37,651 nt of DNA from an uncultured Bacteroidia bacterium (GTDB taxonomy: Bacteria; Bacteroidota; Bacteroidia; Bacteroidales; UBA932): contig CADBMD010000016.1 in NCBI GenBank assembly GCA_902795735.1, positions 1 to 37,651 of the forward strand, written 5' to 3'. A program made the position numbers and the translations under genes. Under the pieces are notes generated by a model that worked only from the letters and a program-made list of their open reading frames with translations, was not told where the DNA came from and ran no database searches. How positions within the stretch are numbered: the stretch's first letter is position 1; each line of letters starts with the position of its first letter. This document shows positions 8,121 to 17,487 of this stretch, piece after piece.

Positions 8121-10143
8121 CTTTCAGGAAGAGATACTTTCGGGCATTCCTCAAGACAGGTTGCCCGAGCCTAAACCTTATGTTACCAACCTTAATCACG
8201 CCCCTAAGCGCAAGGACATACTGACTGAAGAACAGAAAGTCCTTGCGCTGAGGAACGCTCTCAGGTATTTCCCCGCTAAGTTCCATGCCGAACTGGCTCC
8301 GGAATTCGCAAGGGAACTCAAGGATTACGGCAGGATCTACATGTACAGGTTCCGTCCTTCCTACGACATCTACGCCAGGCCCATCGACGAATATCCCTGC
8401 AAATCAAGGCAGGCCGCCGCTATCATGGCAATGATCCAGAACAACCTGGACCCGAGGGTCGCACAGCACCCCCATGAACTGATCATCTATGGCGGCAACG
8501 GAGCAATATTCCAGAACTGGGCGCAGTACCGTCTCACCATGCAGTACCTTGCTACCATGACTGACGAACAGACCCTGGCAATGTACTCCGGTCATCCCAT
8601 GGGTCTGTTTCCCAGCCACAAGGATGCTCCCAGGGTCGTAGTGACCAACGGAATGGTCATTCCCAACTATTCAAGCCAGGATGACTGGGAAAGATTCAAT
8701 GCCATGGGAGTCTCCCAGTACGGGCAGATGACAGCAGGTTCCTACATGTACATCGGTCCGCAGGGCATTGTCCACGGGACAACCATCACCGTCATGAACG
8801 CAGCCCGCAAGCAGTTGAAAGCCAAGGGAATCCCCGGAACGTCCGAAAACATGCACGGGATGTTGTTCGTAACCGCAGGGCTTGGAGGCATGTCGGGAGC
8901 CCAGCCAAAGGCCGGGAACATTGCCGGAGTCGTCAGCGTCACCGCCGAGATCAATCCCCTCGCTGCAAGGAAACGTTACGACCAGGGCTGGGTGGATGAA
9001 CTCCATGACAATCTAGACGAGTTGATTCCCCGGATCCGCAAGGCCGTCGGGAACAAGGAAACCGTCTCCCTGGCATTCGTCGGGAACATTGTCGACCTCT
9101 GGGAAAGGCTCGCCGACGATGGAATCAAGGTGGACCTTGGCTCCGACCAGACATCCCTGCACAACCCCTGGGCAGGAGGCTACTACCCTGCAGGCTTCTC
9201 CCTGGAAGAGTCCAAGAAGATGATGGCAGAAGAGCCGGACAGGTTCAAGGAAGCAGTAAAGGCATCCCTCCGCCGGCATGTTGCAGCCATCAACCGGCTT
9301 GCCGGCGAAGGCATGTATTTCTTTGACTATGGTAATGCCTTCCTCCTGGAATCATCCCGGGCGGGTGCCGACATCCTCAAGCCTGACGGCACTTTCCGCT
9401 ATCCTTCATACGTCCAGGACATCATGGGGCCACTTTATTTCGACTATGGATTCGGTCCTTTCCGTTGGGTCTGCATGAGCGAAAAGCCAGAAGACCTTGC
9501 CAGGACCGACGAACTCGCCGTGAAGGTCCTGTCAGAGGAAGCATCCTCTGCGCCCGATGACATCCGCGGCCAGCTGATGGACAACATCCATTGGATAGAG
9601 GAAGCAGGACGGAACCATCTGGTCGTAGGTTCCCAGGCAAGGATCCTTTATGCCGACTGTGAAGGCCGGACGAAGATCGCCCTGGCATTCAATGAAGCCA
9701 TAAGGAAGGGTGAGATCACCGCTCCCATAGTCCTTGGGCGCGACCATCACGATGTCTCCGGAACGGATTCTCCATTCCGCGAAACTTCCAACATCTACGA
9801 CGGATCCCGTTTCACTGCCGACATGGCCATCCAGAACGTCATCGGTGACGCATTCCGAGGTGCCACCTGGGTTTCGATCCACAACGGAGGCGGAGTAGGC
9901 TGGGGTGAAGTGATCAACGGAGGCTTCGGAATGGTGATCGACGGATCGGAAGATTCTTCAAGGCACATCCGCGAGATGCTCTTCTGGGATGTCAACAACG
10001 GTATAGCCCGGCGTTCCTGGGCAAGGAACGAAGGAGCAGGCAATGCCATCCTCCGCGAAATGGGCCGTACCCCTGGCCTCAAGGTAACCATCCCGAACCT
10101 GGCAGATGAAACATTGGTCAAAAACGCAATCGGAAATCTATGA
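8113..10143 (+). CDS. hutU: Urocanate hydratase (urocanase), long form
   Basis: A 676-residue urocanase, which adds water to urocanate to make 4-imidazolone-5-propanoate using tightly bound NAD+ as an electrophile. Recognisable family segments are YGGNGAIFQNWAQYRLTM, YIGPQGIVHGTT, LGSDQTSLHNPW, and the C-terminal RDHHDVSGTDSPFRET followed by HNGGGVGWGEVINGG. It is about 110-120 residues longer than the classic Pseudomonas or Bacillus enzymes (about 555) and close in length to animal UROC1-type urocanases, with extra sequence at the N-terminus and in the middle. It starts inside the end of ftcD and overlaps hutH by ATGA, so translation is probably coupled. Confidence 0.95.
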   Translation: MNSFQEEILSGIPQDRLPEPKPYVTNLNHAPKRKDILTEEQKVLALRNALRYFPAKFHAELAPEFARELKDYGRIYMYRFRPSYDIYARPIDEYPCKSRQAAAIMAMIQNNLDPRVAQHPHELIIYGGNGAIFQNWAQYRLTMQYLATMTDEQTLAMYSGHPMGLFPSHKDAPRVVVTNGMVIPNYSSQDDWERFNAMGVSQYGQMTAGSYMYIGPQGIVHGTTITVMNAARKQLKAKGIPGTSENMHGMLFVTAGLGGMSGAQPKAGNIAGVVSVTAEINPLAARKRYDQGWVDELHDNLDELIPRIRKAVGNKETVSLAFVGNIVDLWERLADDGIKVDLGSDQTSLHNPWAGGYYPAGFSLEESKKMMAEEPDRFKEAVKASLRRHVAAINRLAGEGMYFFDYGNAFLLESSRAGADILKPDGTFRYPSYVQDIMGPLYFDYGFGPFRWVCMSEKPEDLARTDELAVKVLSEEASSAPDDIRGQLMDNIHWIEEAGRNHLVVGSQARILYADCEGRTKIALAFNEAIRKGEITAPIVLGRDHHDVSGTDSPFRETSNIYDGSRFTADMAIQNVIGDAFRGATWVSIHNGGGVGWGEVINGGFGMVIDGSEDSSRHIREMLFWDVNNGIARRSWARNEGAGNAILREMGRTPGLKVTIPNLADETLVKNAIGNL

Positions 10144-11621
10144 CTCACATCATCTCTAAAGCGAACCTCAGCCTTGAAAGGCTGAAAGAAATACTCAAGA
10201 ACCACGAACGTCTGGAACTCGGAGCCGAGGCCAAGGCAGCCATCGGAAAGTGCCGCAACTATCTGGACAGCAAGATGGAAGACATCAGCCGACCGGTCTA
10301 CGGAATAACCACCGGATTCGGTTCTCTCTATAATGTCACAATCCCATCCGACCAGCTCTCCCAGCTGCAGTACAACCTGGTGGTCAGCCACGCATGCGGA
10401 ACCGGACCGACCGTCCGCCCCGACATCGTCAGGCTGATGCTCCTTCTGAAGGCCCAGTCGTTGTCCTACGGCCACTCCGGTGCCCAGGTCATAACAGTCC
10501 AGCGTCTCCTCGACATGTTCAACAACGACATCCTTCCGGTAGTGTATGAGCAAGGTTCGCTGGGAGCATCGGGAGACCTTGCCCCGCTGGCTCACCTGAG
10601 CCTCCCGCTCATCGGACTTGGTGAAGTCCTGTACAAGGGCAAGGTCCGGCCCAGCCGGGAAGTCTGGGAAGAAATGGGATGGGAGCCGATCACCCTGCAA
10701 TCCAAGGAAGGCCTCGCCCTGCTGAACGGGACCCAGTTCATGAGCGCCCACGCCATCTGGTCACTCATCCAATGCCACAGGCTTTCCGAATGGGCGGACA
10801 AGATAGGAGCCATGTCGCTCGAAGCCTACGACGGAAGGATAGAGCCGTTCCTTCCCCTCACTCACCTGCTCAGGCCCCACAAGGGACAGATCGACACTGC
10901 AGCCAGGTTCATCAGGCTCCTAGAAGGCAGCCAGTTGATGAGCAGGTACAAGGAGCATGTCCAGGATCCGTATTCTTTCCGCTGCATTCCACAGGTCCAC
11001 GGAGCAGTCAAGGACAACATCCGTTACGTAGAATCCGTCATAGAGAATGAGATCAATTCAGCCACGGACAACCCCAACATATTCCCAGACGAAGACATGA
11101 TCATCTCCGCCGGCAATTTCCACGGAGAGCCAATAGCCATTCCCATGGACACTTTGGCCATAGCCATGTCTGAACTGGCAAATATCTCTGAAAGAAGGAT
11201 CTACCGCTTGATTTCCGGACAAAGGGGGCTTCCTAAATTCTTGGTCGCGAACCCTGGGCTGAACAGTGGCTTCATGATTCCGCAGTACACAGCTGCATCC
11301 ATTGTCAGCCAGAACAAGGGGCTCTGCTCCCCCGCCTCGGTGGATTCCATTCCATCATCGCAAGGACAGGAAGACCATGTGAGCATGGGTTCGAACGCAG
11401 CCACGAAGCTCGTCAGGGTCGTGGAGAACTGTGAAAGGGTCCTGGCCATAGAGTTGTTCAATGCAGCCCAGGCCCTGGACTTCAGGCACAGGGAATCCGG
11501 GCAGAAATCTTCAGAAGCCATCGAAAGCATTTTCGAAGATTACCGGAAAGTCGTTCCTTTCATCGACAATGACCAGTACATGCATCCTCTCATCATGAAA
11601 TCAGTGGAATTCATAAGATGA
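10140..11621 (+). CDS. hutH: Histidine ammonia-lyase
   Basis: A 493-residue aromatic amino-acid lyase. The self-forming MIO cofactor comes from A143-S144-G145 in GSLGASGDLAPLAHLSLPLIG, almost the same position as in Pseudomonas HAL. Other family signatures are the YGITTGFG loop near residues 51-58 and the C-terminal QGQEDHVSMG. The enzyme releases ammonia from L-histidine to give urocanate, the entry step of this operon. The length is slightly below the usual 500-510. The histidine rather than tyrosine or phenylalanine assignment rests on the operon partners. It overlaps hutU and hutI by ATGA on either side. Confidence 0.95.
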   Translation: MTHIISKANLSLERLKEILKNHERLELGAEAKAAIGKCRNYLDSKMEDISRPVYGITTGFGSLYNVTIPSDQLSQLQYNLVVSHACGTGPTVRPDIVRLMLLLKAQSLSYGHSGAQVITVQRLLDMFNNDILPVVYEQGSLGASGDLAPLAHLSLPLIGLGEVLYKGKVRPSREVWEEMGWEPITLQSKEGLALLNGTQFMSAHAIWSLIQCHRLSEWADKIGAMSLEAYDGRIEPFLPLTHLLRPHKGQIDTAARFIRLLEGSQLMSRYKEHVQDPYSFRCIPQVHGAVKDNIRYVESVIENEINSATDNPNIFPDEDMIISAGNFHGEPIAIPMDTLAIAMSELANISERRIYRLISGQRGLPKFLVANPGLNSGFMIPQYTAASIVSQNKGLCSPASVDSIPSSQGQEDHVSMGSNAATKLVRVVENCERVLAIELFNAAQALDFRHRESGQKSSEAIESIFEDYRKVVPFIDNDQYMHPLIMKSVEFIR

Positions 11622-12838
11622 AACTGATAGTCAACATAAAGGAACTGGTCGGCATCCTGCCGGAAGGAGTAGTTCGGAAACAAGGTTCCGAAATGGACGA
11701 TGTCACATCTATCGGAAACGCGTTCCTGTCTTTTCAAGATGGCAAAATCACGGACTTCGGGACAATGGACGATTGCCCTGCAGAAGAAACTGCCGATGAA
11801 GTGATCGATGCGTCAGGAAGGCTTGTAATGCCCATGTTCTGCGACAGCCACACTCACATCTGCTATGCCGGTTCACGGGAACAAGAGTTCATAGACAAGA
11901 TCAATGGCCTGGACTACGCACAGATCGCAGCAAGGGGAGGCGGCATTCTCAATTCCGCCGACTTGCTCCATAGGACGAGCGAAGAAGACTTGTACGATCA
12001 GACAATGTCCCGCGTACGGGAAATGATAGGCAAAGGGAGTGGCGCCATAGAGATAAAGAGCGGCTACGGCCTTTCCACTGAAGACGAGCTGAAGATGCTG
12101 AGAGTCATCAAGAAGGTACGGGAAAACTCTCCAGCACTCATCAAGGCCACCTTCCTGGGCGCACACGCGATCGGAAGGGCATATTCCGGAAGACGTGATG
12201 AATATGTCGACCTGGTCTGCAAAGAGATGATACCGGCGGTCGCACTCGGAGGTTTGGCCGAATTCGTAGACGTCTTCTGCGATGAGGGTTTCTTCACTCC
12301 TGAGGAGACAGAAAGGATCCTTGAAGCAGGTTCAAGCCATGGGCTGGTTCCTAAAATCCACGCCAATGAACTCGCATGCTCTGGAGGCGTCCAGGTGGGA
12401 ACAGCTTTCAATGCCCTCTCCGTAGACCATCTTGAAAGGACGACGCAAGCTGAGATTGAAGCCCTTCAGGACAAGAAGACCATGCCCACAATGCTCCCAG
12501 GGTCTTCATTTTTCCTTGGAATGCCTTACGGGAAGGCTAAGGAATTCATCGCCGACGGTCTTGGGGTTGCCCTGGCTTCCGACTATAACCCCGGTTCATC
12601 CCCATCTGGAGACATGAGGTTCGTAATGGCTCTCGGCTGCATAAAGATGCGTCTGACACCTAACCAGGCATTCAATGCCTGCACTGTCAATTCCGCCTAT
12701 GCCATGGGTGTAAGCGATGTCGCCGGATCGATTACCAGAGGAAAAAGGGCCAGCCTGATCATCACCAAGCCGGTCCCTTCCCTTGCGTTTATACCATACT
12801 GTCATCAGACTCCTTTCATCGAAAGGATAATCATCTGA
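11618..12838 (+). CDS. hutI: Imidazolonepropionase
   Basis: A 406-residue amidohydrolase-superfamily enzyme that opens the imidazolone ring of 4-imidazolone-5-propanoate to give N-formimino-L-glutamate. Metal ligands H78 and H80 lie in DSHTHICYAGSREQEF. Also visible are the glycine-rich AARGGGI, the substrate-binding KSGYGL, KIHANEL, SVDHLE and SDYNPGSSPS motifs. All are typical of HutI. It is the last gene of the operon and its 3' end overlaps the convergent beta-barrel protein gene by 8 bp, leaving no room for an intergenic terminator. The product feeds back to FtcD, encoded by the first gene. Confidence 0.95.
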   Translation: MKLIVNIKELVGILPEGVVRKQGSEMDDVTSIGNAFLSFQDGKITDFGTMDDCPAEETADEVIDASGRLVMPMFCDSHTHICYAGSREQEFIDKINGLDYAQIAARGGGILNSADLLHRTSEEDLYDQTMSRVREMIGKGSGAIEIKSGYGLSTEDELKMLRVIKKVRENSPALIKATFLGAHAIGRAYSGRRDEYVDLVCKEMIPAVALGGLAEFVDVFCDEGFFTPEETERILEAGSSHGLVPKIHANELACSGGVQVGTAFNALSVDHLERTTQAEIEALQDKKTMPTMLPGSSFFLGMPYGKAKEFIADGLGVALASDYNPGSSPSGDMRFVMALGCIKMRLTPNQAFNACTVNSAYAMGVSDVAGSITRGKRASLIITKPVPSLAFIPYCHQTPFIERIII

Positions 12839-14078
12839 AAGAAATCCTTGCTCCGAAAGTAAGCACGAAATCCAATGGATGTTCGGTGTACACTGAACGT
12901 ACCTTGGAATTGTTGTCGAAATGATAGCTCAGGCCGGGCTCGACATATAGTCCAAGCCTGTCAGTAGCACTGAACTGAAGTCCCGCGGAAGCATTGAGCG
13001 ACCACATGAGGGGTTCTACGCTCAACCGGCGGACATCCGACCCTGTTTGTCTTCCGGAAACCATCGTAGTGGTTTTGGAAGAAGCCTGGAGGCACTTTTC
13101 TACGATACCACCGCCCAGGGCATAGAACGAGAGGTTGTCCTTAGAGATGATGTTCGCCCTGAGGTTCAAAGGGATTCCCAGATAACCCAGCGTCTGGACA
13201 TCCTCTGAGACCGTCTCTCCGGAAGTGGTCGAGAACTTGCTGTGAAGGAGAGAATAGGTCAAGCCGGATTCAATTGCGAAACGGTCATTGAGAGGATAGC
13301 TCAACGACAGTGACGCCCTGATGGGCCTGTTGTGCTTCTCTTCTTTCTTCACGGGCTCGGAAACCGCCCTGGTCAGGACAGACTCCTCATCATAGGCAAC
13401 GGCTGATGCCGATGAACCTTGGAAGAAAGATTTCGATTCCACTATGCTTACGTCATCACTGTTGGCGGAAGAGCCGGCAAAAGAAAGTCCTACCGAAATA
13501 GGTCTTTGCCTTGACCGCCTTCTGGCGGAACCGTCATCCATCTCTGGCCAGTCATCCATGTCAAGGACGTCCAGCGGTTTTCCCTCAGGACCCTTGTAAA
13601 CTTCGGGAGCTTGTTCAGGTTTCTGCTCAGGAACCTGTACAGAGACCGCTTCCTGGACCGTCGGTTCCTGGACAGGCTCGGCAGGTTCGGTTTTCTCCAC
13701 AGTTTCCATGGCAACCGCCACAAGGTCCCGATGTTCCCGGGGAATGACATCCACCGGGGAAGCAGAAGGAGCCGGGCCTCCAGCAATGTCAACTGAAGAA
13801 GAAGGATTTGTAGGGTTGGAAACCCGGTTCTCCTGATTTTCTGCCGTCCGGATGTTTTCAGTCTTGTCGTTGTCTGCGAGCCGTACGCCGATGAATACCC
13901 CGAATGCAACTGCGGCAGCCGCCGCGACGCTCCAGATCCAAGGCATGACAACCGCACGCCTTGCGGGCTTTTCCTTGCCAAGGACGGAGGTCTCGATGGC
14001 GTCCCACAGCCCGTCAGGAACAGACTCCTCATAGGAATCCATCCTGTCTTTTATGCTGTCAAACCATTTTTCTTTCAT
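12831..14078 (-). CDS. Anti-sigma-like N-terminus with membrane anchor fused to an outer-membrane beta-barrel-like domain
   Basis: The 415 residues fall into four parts. A cytoplasmic N-tail (1-42; DSIKDRMDSYEESVPDGLWDAIE) resembles the short helical tail of Bacteroidetes anti-sigma proteins. One membrane segment follows at about 43-66. A Pro/Glu/Val-rich linker covers about 70-175. From about 185 comes a beta-rich domain with alternating hydrophobic residues and a terminal aromatic/arginine strand (FVLTFGARISFR), as in porin-like OMP_b-brl_2 proteins. The start overlaps the end of the ECF sigma gene by 4 bp, so it is likely the partner and possibly negative regulator of that sigma factor. 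Whether the barrel domain really inserts in the outer membrane is unknown. Confidence 0.65.
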   Translation of the reverse strand: MKEKWFDSIKDRMDSYEESVPDGLWDAIETSVLGKEKPARRAVVMPWIWSVAAAAAVAFGVFIGVRLADNDKTENIRTAENQENRVSNPTNPSSSVDIAGGPAPSASPVDVIPREHRDLVAVAMETVEKTEPAEPVQEPTVQEAVSVQVPEQKPEQAPEVYKGPEGKPLDVLDMDDWPEMDDGSARRRSRQRPISVGLSFAGSSANSDDVSIVESKSFFQGSSASAVAYDEESVLTRAVSEPVKKEEKHNRPIRASLSLSYPLNDRFAIESGLTYSLLHSKFSTTSGETVSEDVQTLGYLGIPLNLRANIISKDNLSFYALGGGIVEKCLQASSKTTTMVSGRQTGSDVRRLSVEPLMWSLNASAGLQFSATDRLGLYVEPGLSYHFDNNSKVRSVYTEHPLDFVLTFGARISFR

Positions 14079-14662
14079 CGTTCTTTCTCCGTCTGTTCTT
14101 TGTACAACTTTATCTTATTTGCCAGTATCATCCTGGCCCTGTGCAGCTGCGACGCTGACGTACTTTCCGTTATGCCAAGGATCCCTGCGATCTCCTTGTG
14201 GTTTTTCTCTTCGAAGACATAGAGGTTGAAAACTGTCCTGTAGCCTTCTGGAAGAGATTTTATCATCTCCTGGATCACCTGTTGCGGGACCTCTCCCACA
14301 TCCGGTTCCTCTTCAACCTCATCCACCCTGTCGTCCGGCAGGTCCCAGGAGTAGCTGATAATCGTTTCCCGTCGTCGCTTCTTAAGCAACTTAAGAGCCT
14401 CGTTCACCGAGATCTGCCGCATCCAGGCCTTCAGCGATCCGCTCCCCCTGTACTCAAATTTCCCAAGGGACGAGAAGATCTTTATGAAGCTGTCCTGAAG
14501 GACATCCCTCAGATCCATCGGATCCGGCAGGAAACGGGAACAAATAGCTGTCAGATACTTCGAATAGTTATCGTAGATCTGCCTTATCGCTGTCCTGTCA
14601 CCGTTACGTGCCCTTTCGACGATCGTTCTCTCTATATCTTCACTCAACACTTTACTTCTCAA
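14075..14662 (-). CDS. ECF RNA polymerase sigma factor
   Basis: A 195-residue sigma-70-family protein with region 2 (about 21-90; AIRQIYDNYSKYLTAI, DVLQDSFIKIF, and LKAWMRQISVNEAL) and region 4 (about 128-180; LPEGYRTVFNLYVFEEKNHKEIAGILGITESTSASQLHRAR, with the helix-turn-helix). Regions 1.1 and 3 are absent, as in ECF factors. An acidic linker (DDRVDEVEEEPDVGE) joins the domains. It sits between a NigD-like lipoprotein gene (11-bp overlap upstream) and the anti-sigma-like fusion protein (4-bp overlap downstream), suggesting a three-gene operon that senses the cell envelope. Its regulon cannot be predicted. Confidence 0.92.
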   Translation of the reverse strand: MRSKVLSEDIERTIVERARNGDRTAIRQIYDNYSKYLTAICSRFLPDPMDLRDVLQDSFIKIFSSLGKFEYRGSGSLKAWMRQISVNEALKLLKKRRRETIISYSWDLPDDRVDEVEEEPDVGEVPQQVIQEMIKSLPEGYRTVFNLYVFEEKNHKEIAGILGITESTSASQLHRARMILANKIKLYKEQTEKER

Positions 14663-15476
14663 CTGCCCGTTGCCGGTACTTCAACTTTATCGTCTTTTCG
14701 CCATTGAATGACATCCAGTGAAGGACGACATAGTCAGGATTGGAATAACCATCCTTCCTTGAGGGGAAGAGATGGGCAATCTTGAAAGCGGCGAAACTCT
14801 CACCCCAGTCCTTCTGGATGTCCCCATTGTCCTTGTGGACAAAATAGAGATGGTTTGGGTGATAACGCGAAGAGTAGAGATTGACAGTGTGAGGCGTGAC
14901 ATCTCCCCAAAATGTCGCAAAGTGGACTGTAAGGTACCCGTCTTCGCAAAATGTCATCCAGTCCGGGACATCATTATCGCTGACAATGTCAACCGGATTA
15001 CTGGCCGCCATCAGCTCGGCAGTCGTCGAATAACCGACGTCTACTGCAAAGACAGGATAAGGAGAACCGTCTTCCATGCCGTCATCTACATCAATGTAAA
15101 GGGCATTGATGGTAGGCAGGGAGTCGATCTTTTCCACCTTGACGGATTTGGTGCAGAAGTCACTTTTTTCTTTCAACTCTGAATATGACAAAAGAGCCCT
15201 CACTTCCCTTGAATAAGGATTGACCCATCCCTTGGGATCCAGGGTAACGTCCTGGTCCAACTGGAAATAGGTCCTCCCTACCGAGGATCTCCGGACGGTT
15301 ACGATCTGCCCGGAGCCTATCGTCGTGTTGCTGGCCTGGGTCCCCTCGTTCACAAGACCCTCGTCAAGGTCATTGCAAGCCTGGGTGAGCATCAAAGGTA
15401 AAGCCATCACCGACAAGGCGAATATGCCGGCAAGGGACCTTTTTATCTCCTTCAGAGTTGTAATATTCATCTTCAT
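14652..15476 (-). CDS. NigD-like lipoprotein
   Basis: A 274-residue exported lipoprotein. Its signal peptide ends in the lipobox LTQAC, with lipidated C34, followed by an N-terminal small beta domain (about 50-100) and a larger C-terminal beta domain. The pattern fits NigD_N/NigD_C proteins, a Bacteroidales-specific family first named from a Prevotella bacteriocin (nigrescin) locus; their molecular role is unclear. No bacteriocin gene is seen here. It overlaps the following ECF sigma gene by 11 bp and is the first gene of that operon. ATG codons at residues 1 and 3 are both possible starts; position 15476 gives the longer signal. Confidence 0.7.
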   Translation of the reverse strand: MKMNITTLKEIKRSLAGIFALSVMALPLMLTQACNDLDEGLVNEGTQASNTTIGSGQIVTVRRSSVGRTYFQLDQDVTLDPKGWVNPYSREVRALLSYSELKEKSDFCTKSVKVEKIDSLPTINALYIDVDDGMEDGSPYPVFAVDVGYSTTAELMAASNPVDIVSDNDVPDWMTFCEDGYLTVHFATFWGDVTPHTVNLYSSRYHPNHLYFVHKDNGDIQKDWGESFAAFKIAHLFPSRKDGYSNPDYVVLHWMSFNGEKTIKLKYRQRAVEK

Positions 15477-15570
15477 AGCTCATTAACCAAATCCCTACAA
15501 TCGGAAATCTTGCATAAAAATGATAATTTTTTTTTTAACTTGCGCATTGTTTACGAACGAACCTGACACA

Positions 15571-17049
15571 ATGAAGAGAACAAACGCCTTCAAACTCGTT
15601 ATTTCCCTTATCCCCATCCTGGTTTTGATAGCCTTGCTGGCCCTTGACATAGGCATTTTCGGAAGTGATGCCATCATGGGAGCCAGCCAAGTCTCGCTCC
15701 TTTTTTCCGCCGGAATAGGCATGTGGCTGGCCATGTGGCTGTTCAAGGTCCCATGGCAGGATTTCGAAGATACAATCAAGAACAACATCGGCGATGTCAC
15801 TACTGCCATAGTGATCCTGTTCCTGATCGGAGCCATTTCAGGGACATGGACCATGAGCGGGATAGTTCCGACCTTCATCTACTATGGCGTCAAGATCATA
15901 AGTCCGAAGATATTCCTTTTCACTGCCTGCATAATCTGCGCGCTTGTCTCCCTGATGGTCGGAAGTTCCTGGACCACGATCGCCACTATCGGCGTCGCCC
16001 TCATGGGTATCGGAAAGGCAGAAGGATTCAGCGACGGAATCATTGCCGGAGCCATCATCTCGGGAGCTTATTTCGGGGACAAGATCTCGCCTCTGTCTGA
16101 CACTACGGTGATGGCTTCATCCATCAACAAGGTCCCTCTGTTCGAGCACATCCGCTACATGCTCTTCACGACCGTTCCTTCAATCACGGTAACCCTGCTG
16201 ATCTTCCTTGTCCTGGGGTTCTCCCACACTGGGACTGACTCTTCTTCCATAAATGAATACACACAAGCTCTCGGATCCCGTTTCATGATCAGTCCATGGC
16301 TGCTGACAGTCCCGCTCATCACCATGATAATGATAGCCAGGAGAATGCCGGCACTGATGGTACTTGCACTGTCGACGATGCTTGCAGCCTTGTTCGCCGT
16401 CATCTTCCAGCCAGGCAACATCCTCCAGATCGGATCCACGGTCACCGAAGGCGCTAAATGGAAGGTGATGTTCACCGGCGTAGTCGAAACGATCTACAAC
16501 ACAGTTTCACTACCTACAGGCAACCCTGAAGTGGACCAGCTGGTTACATCCAGGGGTATGATCGGAATGCTGAACACGGTCTACCTCATCATCAGCGCCA
16601 TGTGCTTCGGCGCTGCCATGAAAGCCAGCGGAATGCTAAGGAACATTGCATCCGTAATCACCCCACTCACCAAGAGAAGAGGCGGTCTCGTAGGCTCCAC
16701 CGTAGCGACCGGCACAATCCTCAACGGCATCGTTTCAGACCAGTACCTGTCCATAATCCTGACCTCGAACATATTCAAGGACATCTATGAAAAAGAAGGA
16801 TACGAACAAAAACTGCTGAGCCGGGCAGTGGAGGATTCTGCCACCGTCACATCCCCGCTCTATCCCTGGAGCAGCTGCGGAATGACGCAGGCCACGATCC
16901 TCAGCGTTCCCACGATAACTTATCTCCCCTACTGCTTCTTCAACATCATCAGTCCGTTCATGAGCATAATAATAGCCCTGACGGGTTACAAGATCGTCAG
17001 GGCCGTTAAAAAGACTCAGGAGAGTCCTTCTTCTAGTTCTGCTTCTTGA
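15571..17049 (+). CDS. nhaC: NhaC-type Na+/H+ antiporter
   Basis: A 492-residue inner-membrane protein with about 11-12 hydrophobic helices. Recognisable NhaC segments are GTWTMSGIVPTFIYYG, LVSLMVGSSWTTIATIGVALMGIG, GAYFGDKISPLSDTT and the C-terminal SPLYPWSSCGM. Members exchange Na+ (or swap malate for lactate) against protons, helping pH and salt homeostasis. The frame is open to an ATG at 15520, but that adds a 17-residue segment with no family similarity and lies in the probable promoter, so I choose ATG 15571 (MKRTNAFKLV). The gene is divergent from the NigD-like operon. It overlaps the convergent mscL by 17 bp. Confidence 0.85.
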   Translation: MKRTNAFKLVISLIPILVLIALLALDIGIFGSDAIMGASQVSLLFSAGIGMWLAMWLFKVPWQDFEDTIKNNIGDVTTAIVILFLIGAISGTWTMSGIVPTFIYYGVKIISPKIFLFTACIICALVSLMVGSSWTTIATIGVALMGIGKAEGFSDGIIAGAIISGAYFGDKISPLSDTTVMASSINKVPLFEHIRYMLFTTVPSITVTLLIFLVLGFSHTGTDSSSINEYTQALGSRFMISPWLLTVPLITMIMIARRMPALMVLALSTMLAALFAVIFQPGNILQIGSTVTEGAKWKVMFTGVVETIYNTVSLPTGNPEVDQLVTSRGMIGMLNTVYLIISAMCFGAAMKASGMLRNIASVITPLTKRRGGLVGSTVATGTILNGIVSDQYLSIILTSNIFKDIYEKEGYEQKLLSRAVEDSATVTSPLYPWSSCGMTQATILSVPTITYLPYCFFNIISPFMSIIIALTGYKIVRAVKKTQESPSSSSAS

Positions 17050-17479
17050 GAAGGTCGCGGATTTCTTCGAGAAGGACCACGTCGTCAGGCTTCGGAGCCG
17101 GTGCTTCGGGCTCGGCAGGAGCCTCTTCCTTCTTCTCGGTAAGAGCCTTTGCCTTGTTGATAGCCTTGATGACCAGGAAGATGCACAGGGCGATGATGAG
17201 GAAGTCGAAGACTACCTGGAGGAAATTACCCCATGTCAGGGCAACCTCGGGCTTCACGACTTCTCCACCTTCAGTGACGGCCTTGCTGATGACCCACTTC
17301 CAGTCTGTGAAGTTGAGGCCGCCGCACAGGGCGCCTACCAGAGGCATGATGATGTCGCTAACCAGAGACGTGACGATTTTGCCGAAGGCACCGCCGATGA
17401 CCACACCGACAGCCATGTCAATGACATTACCCTTCATGGCGAAGTCCTTGAACTCGGACCAGAATTTTGATTTTGCCAT
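17033..17479 (-). CDS. mscL: Large-conductance mechanosensitive channel
   Basis: A 148-residue channel subunit. The N-terminal helix FWSEFKDFAMKGNVIDMAVGVVIGGAFGKIVTSLVSDIIMP is the classic MscL TM1 with its Gly/Ala pore face; TM2 lies near 78-98; the end is a charged cytoplasmic helix (VVLLEEIRDLLKK). The pentamer opens when membrane tension rises and releases solutes in hypo-osmotic shock. The frame extends 40 codons upstream, but those residues overlap the end of murU and have no MscL similarity, so ATG 17479 is used. It follows murU by 8 bp and is the last gene of the long minus-strand run. An acidic Pro/Ala-rich insert lies before the C-terminal helix. Confidence 0.93.
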   Translation of the reverse strand: MAKSKFWSEFKDFAMKGNVIDMAVGVVIGGAFGKIVTSLVSDIIMPLVGALCGGLNFTDWKWVISKAVTEGGEVVKPEVALTWGNFLQVVFDFLIIALCIFLVIKAINKAKALTEKKEEAPAEPEAPAPKPDDVVLLEEIRDLLKKQN

Positions 17480-17487
17480 AATGTGTG

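Noticed and set aside
9795-10751. 318-codon minus-strand open frame across hutU and hutH
   Set aside because: It crosses two coupled hut genes on the other strand and has no domain-like sequence.
15520-15570. Longer N-terminus of NhaC
   Set aside because: These 17 codons run through a T-rich, promoter-like stretch and have no family similarity; ATG 15571 begins the expected protein.
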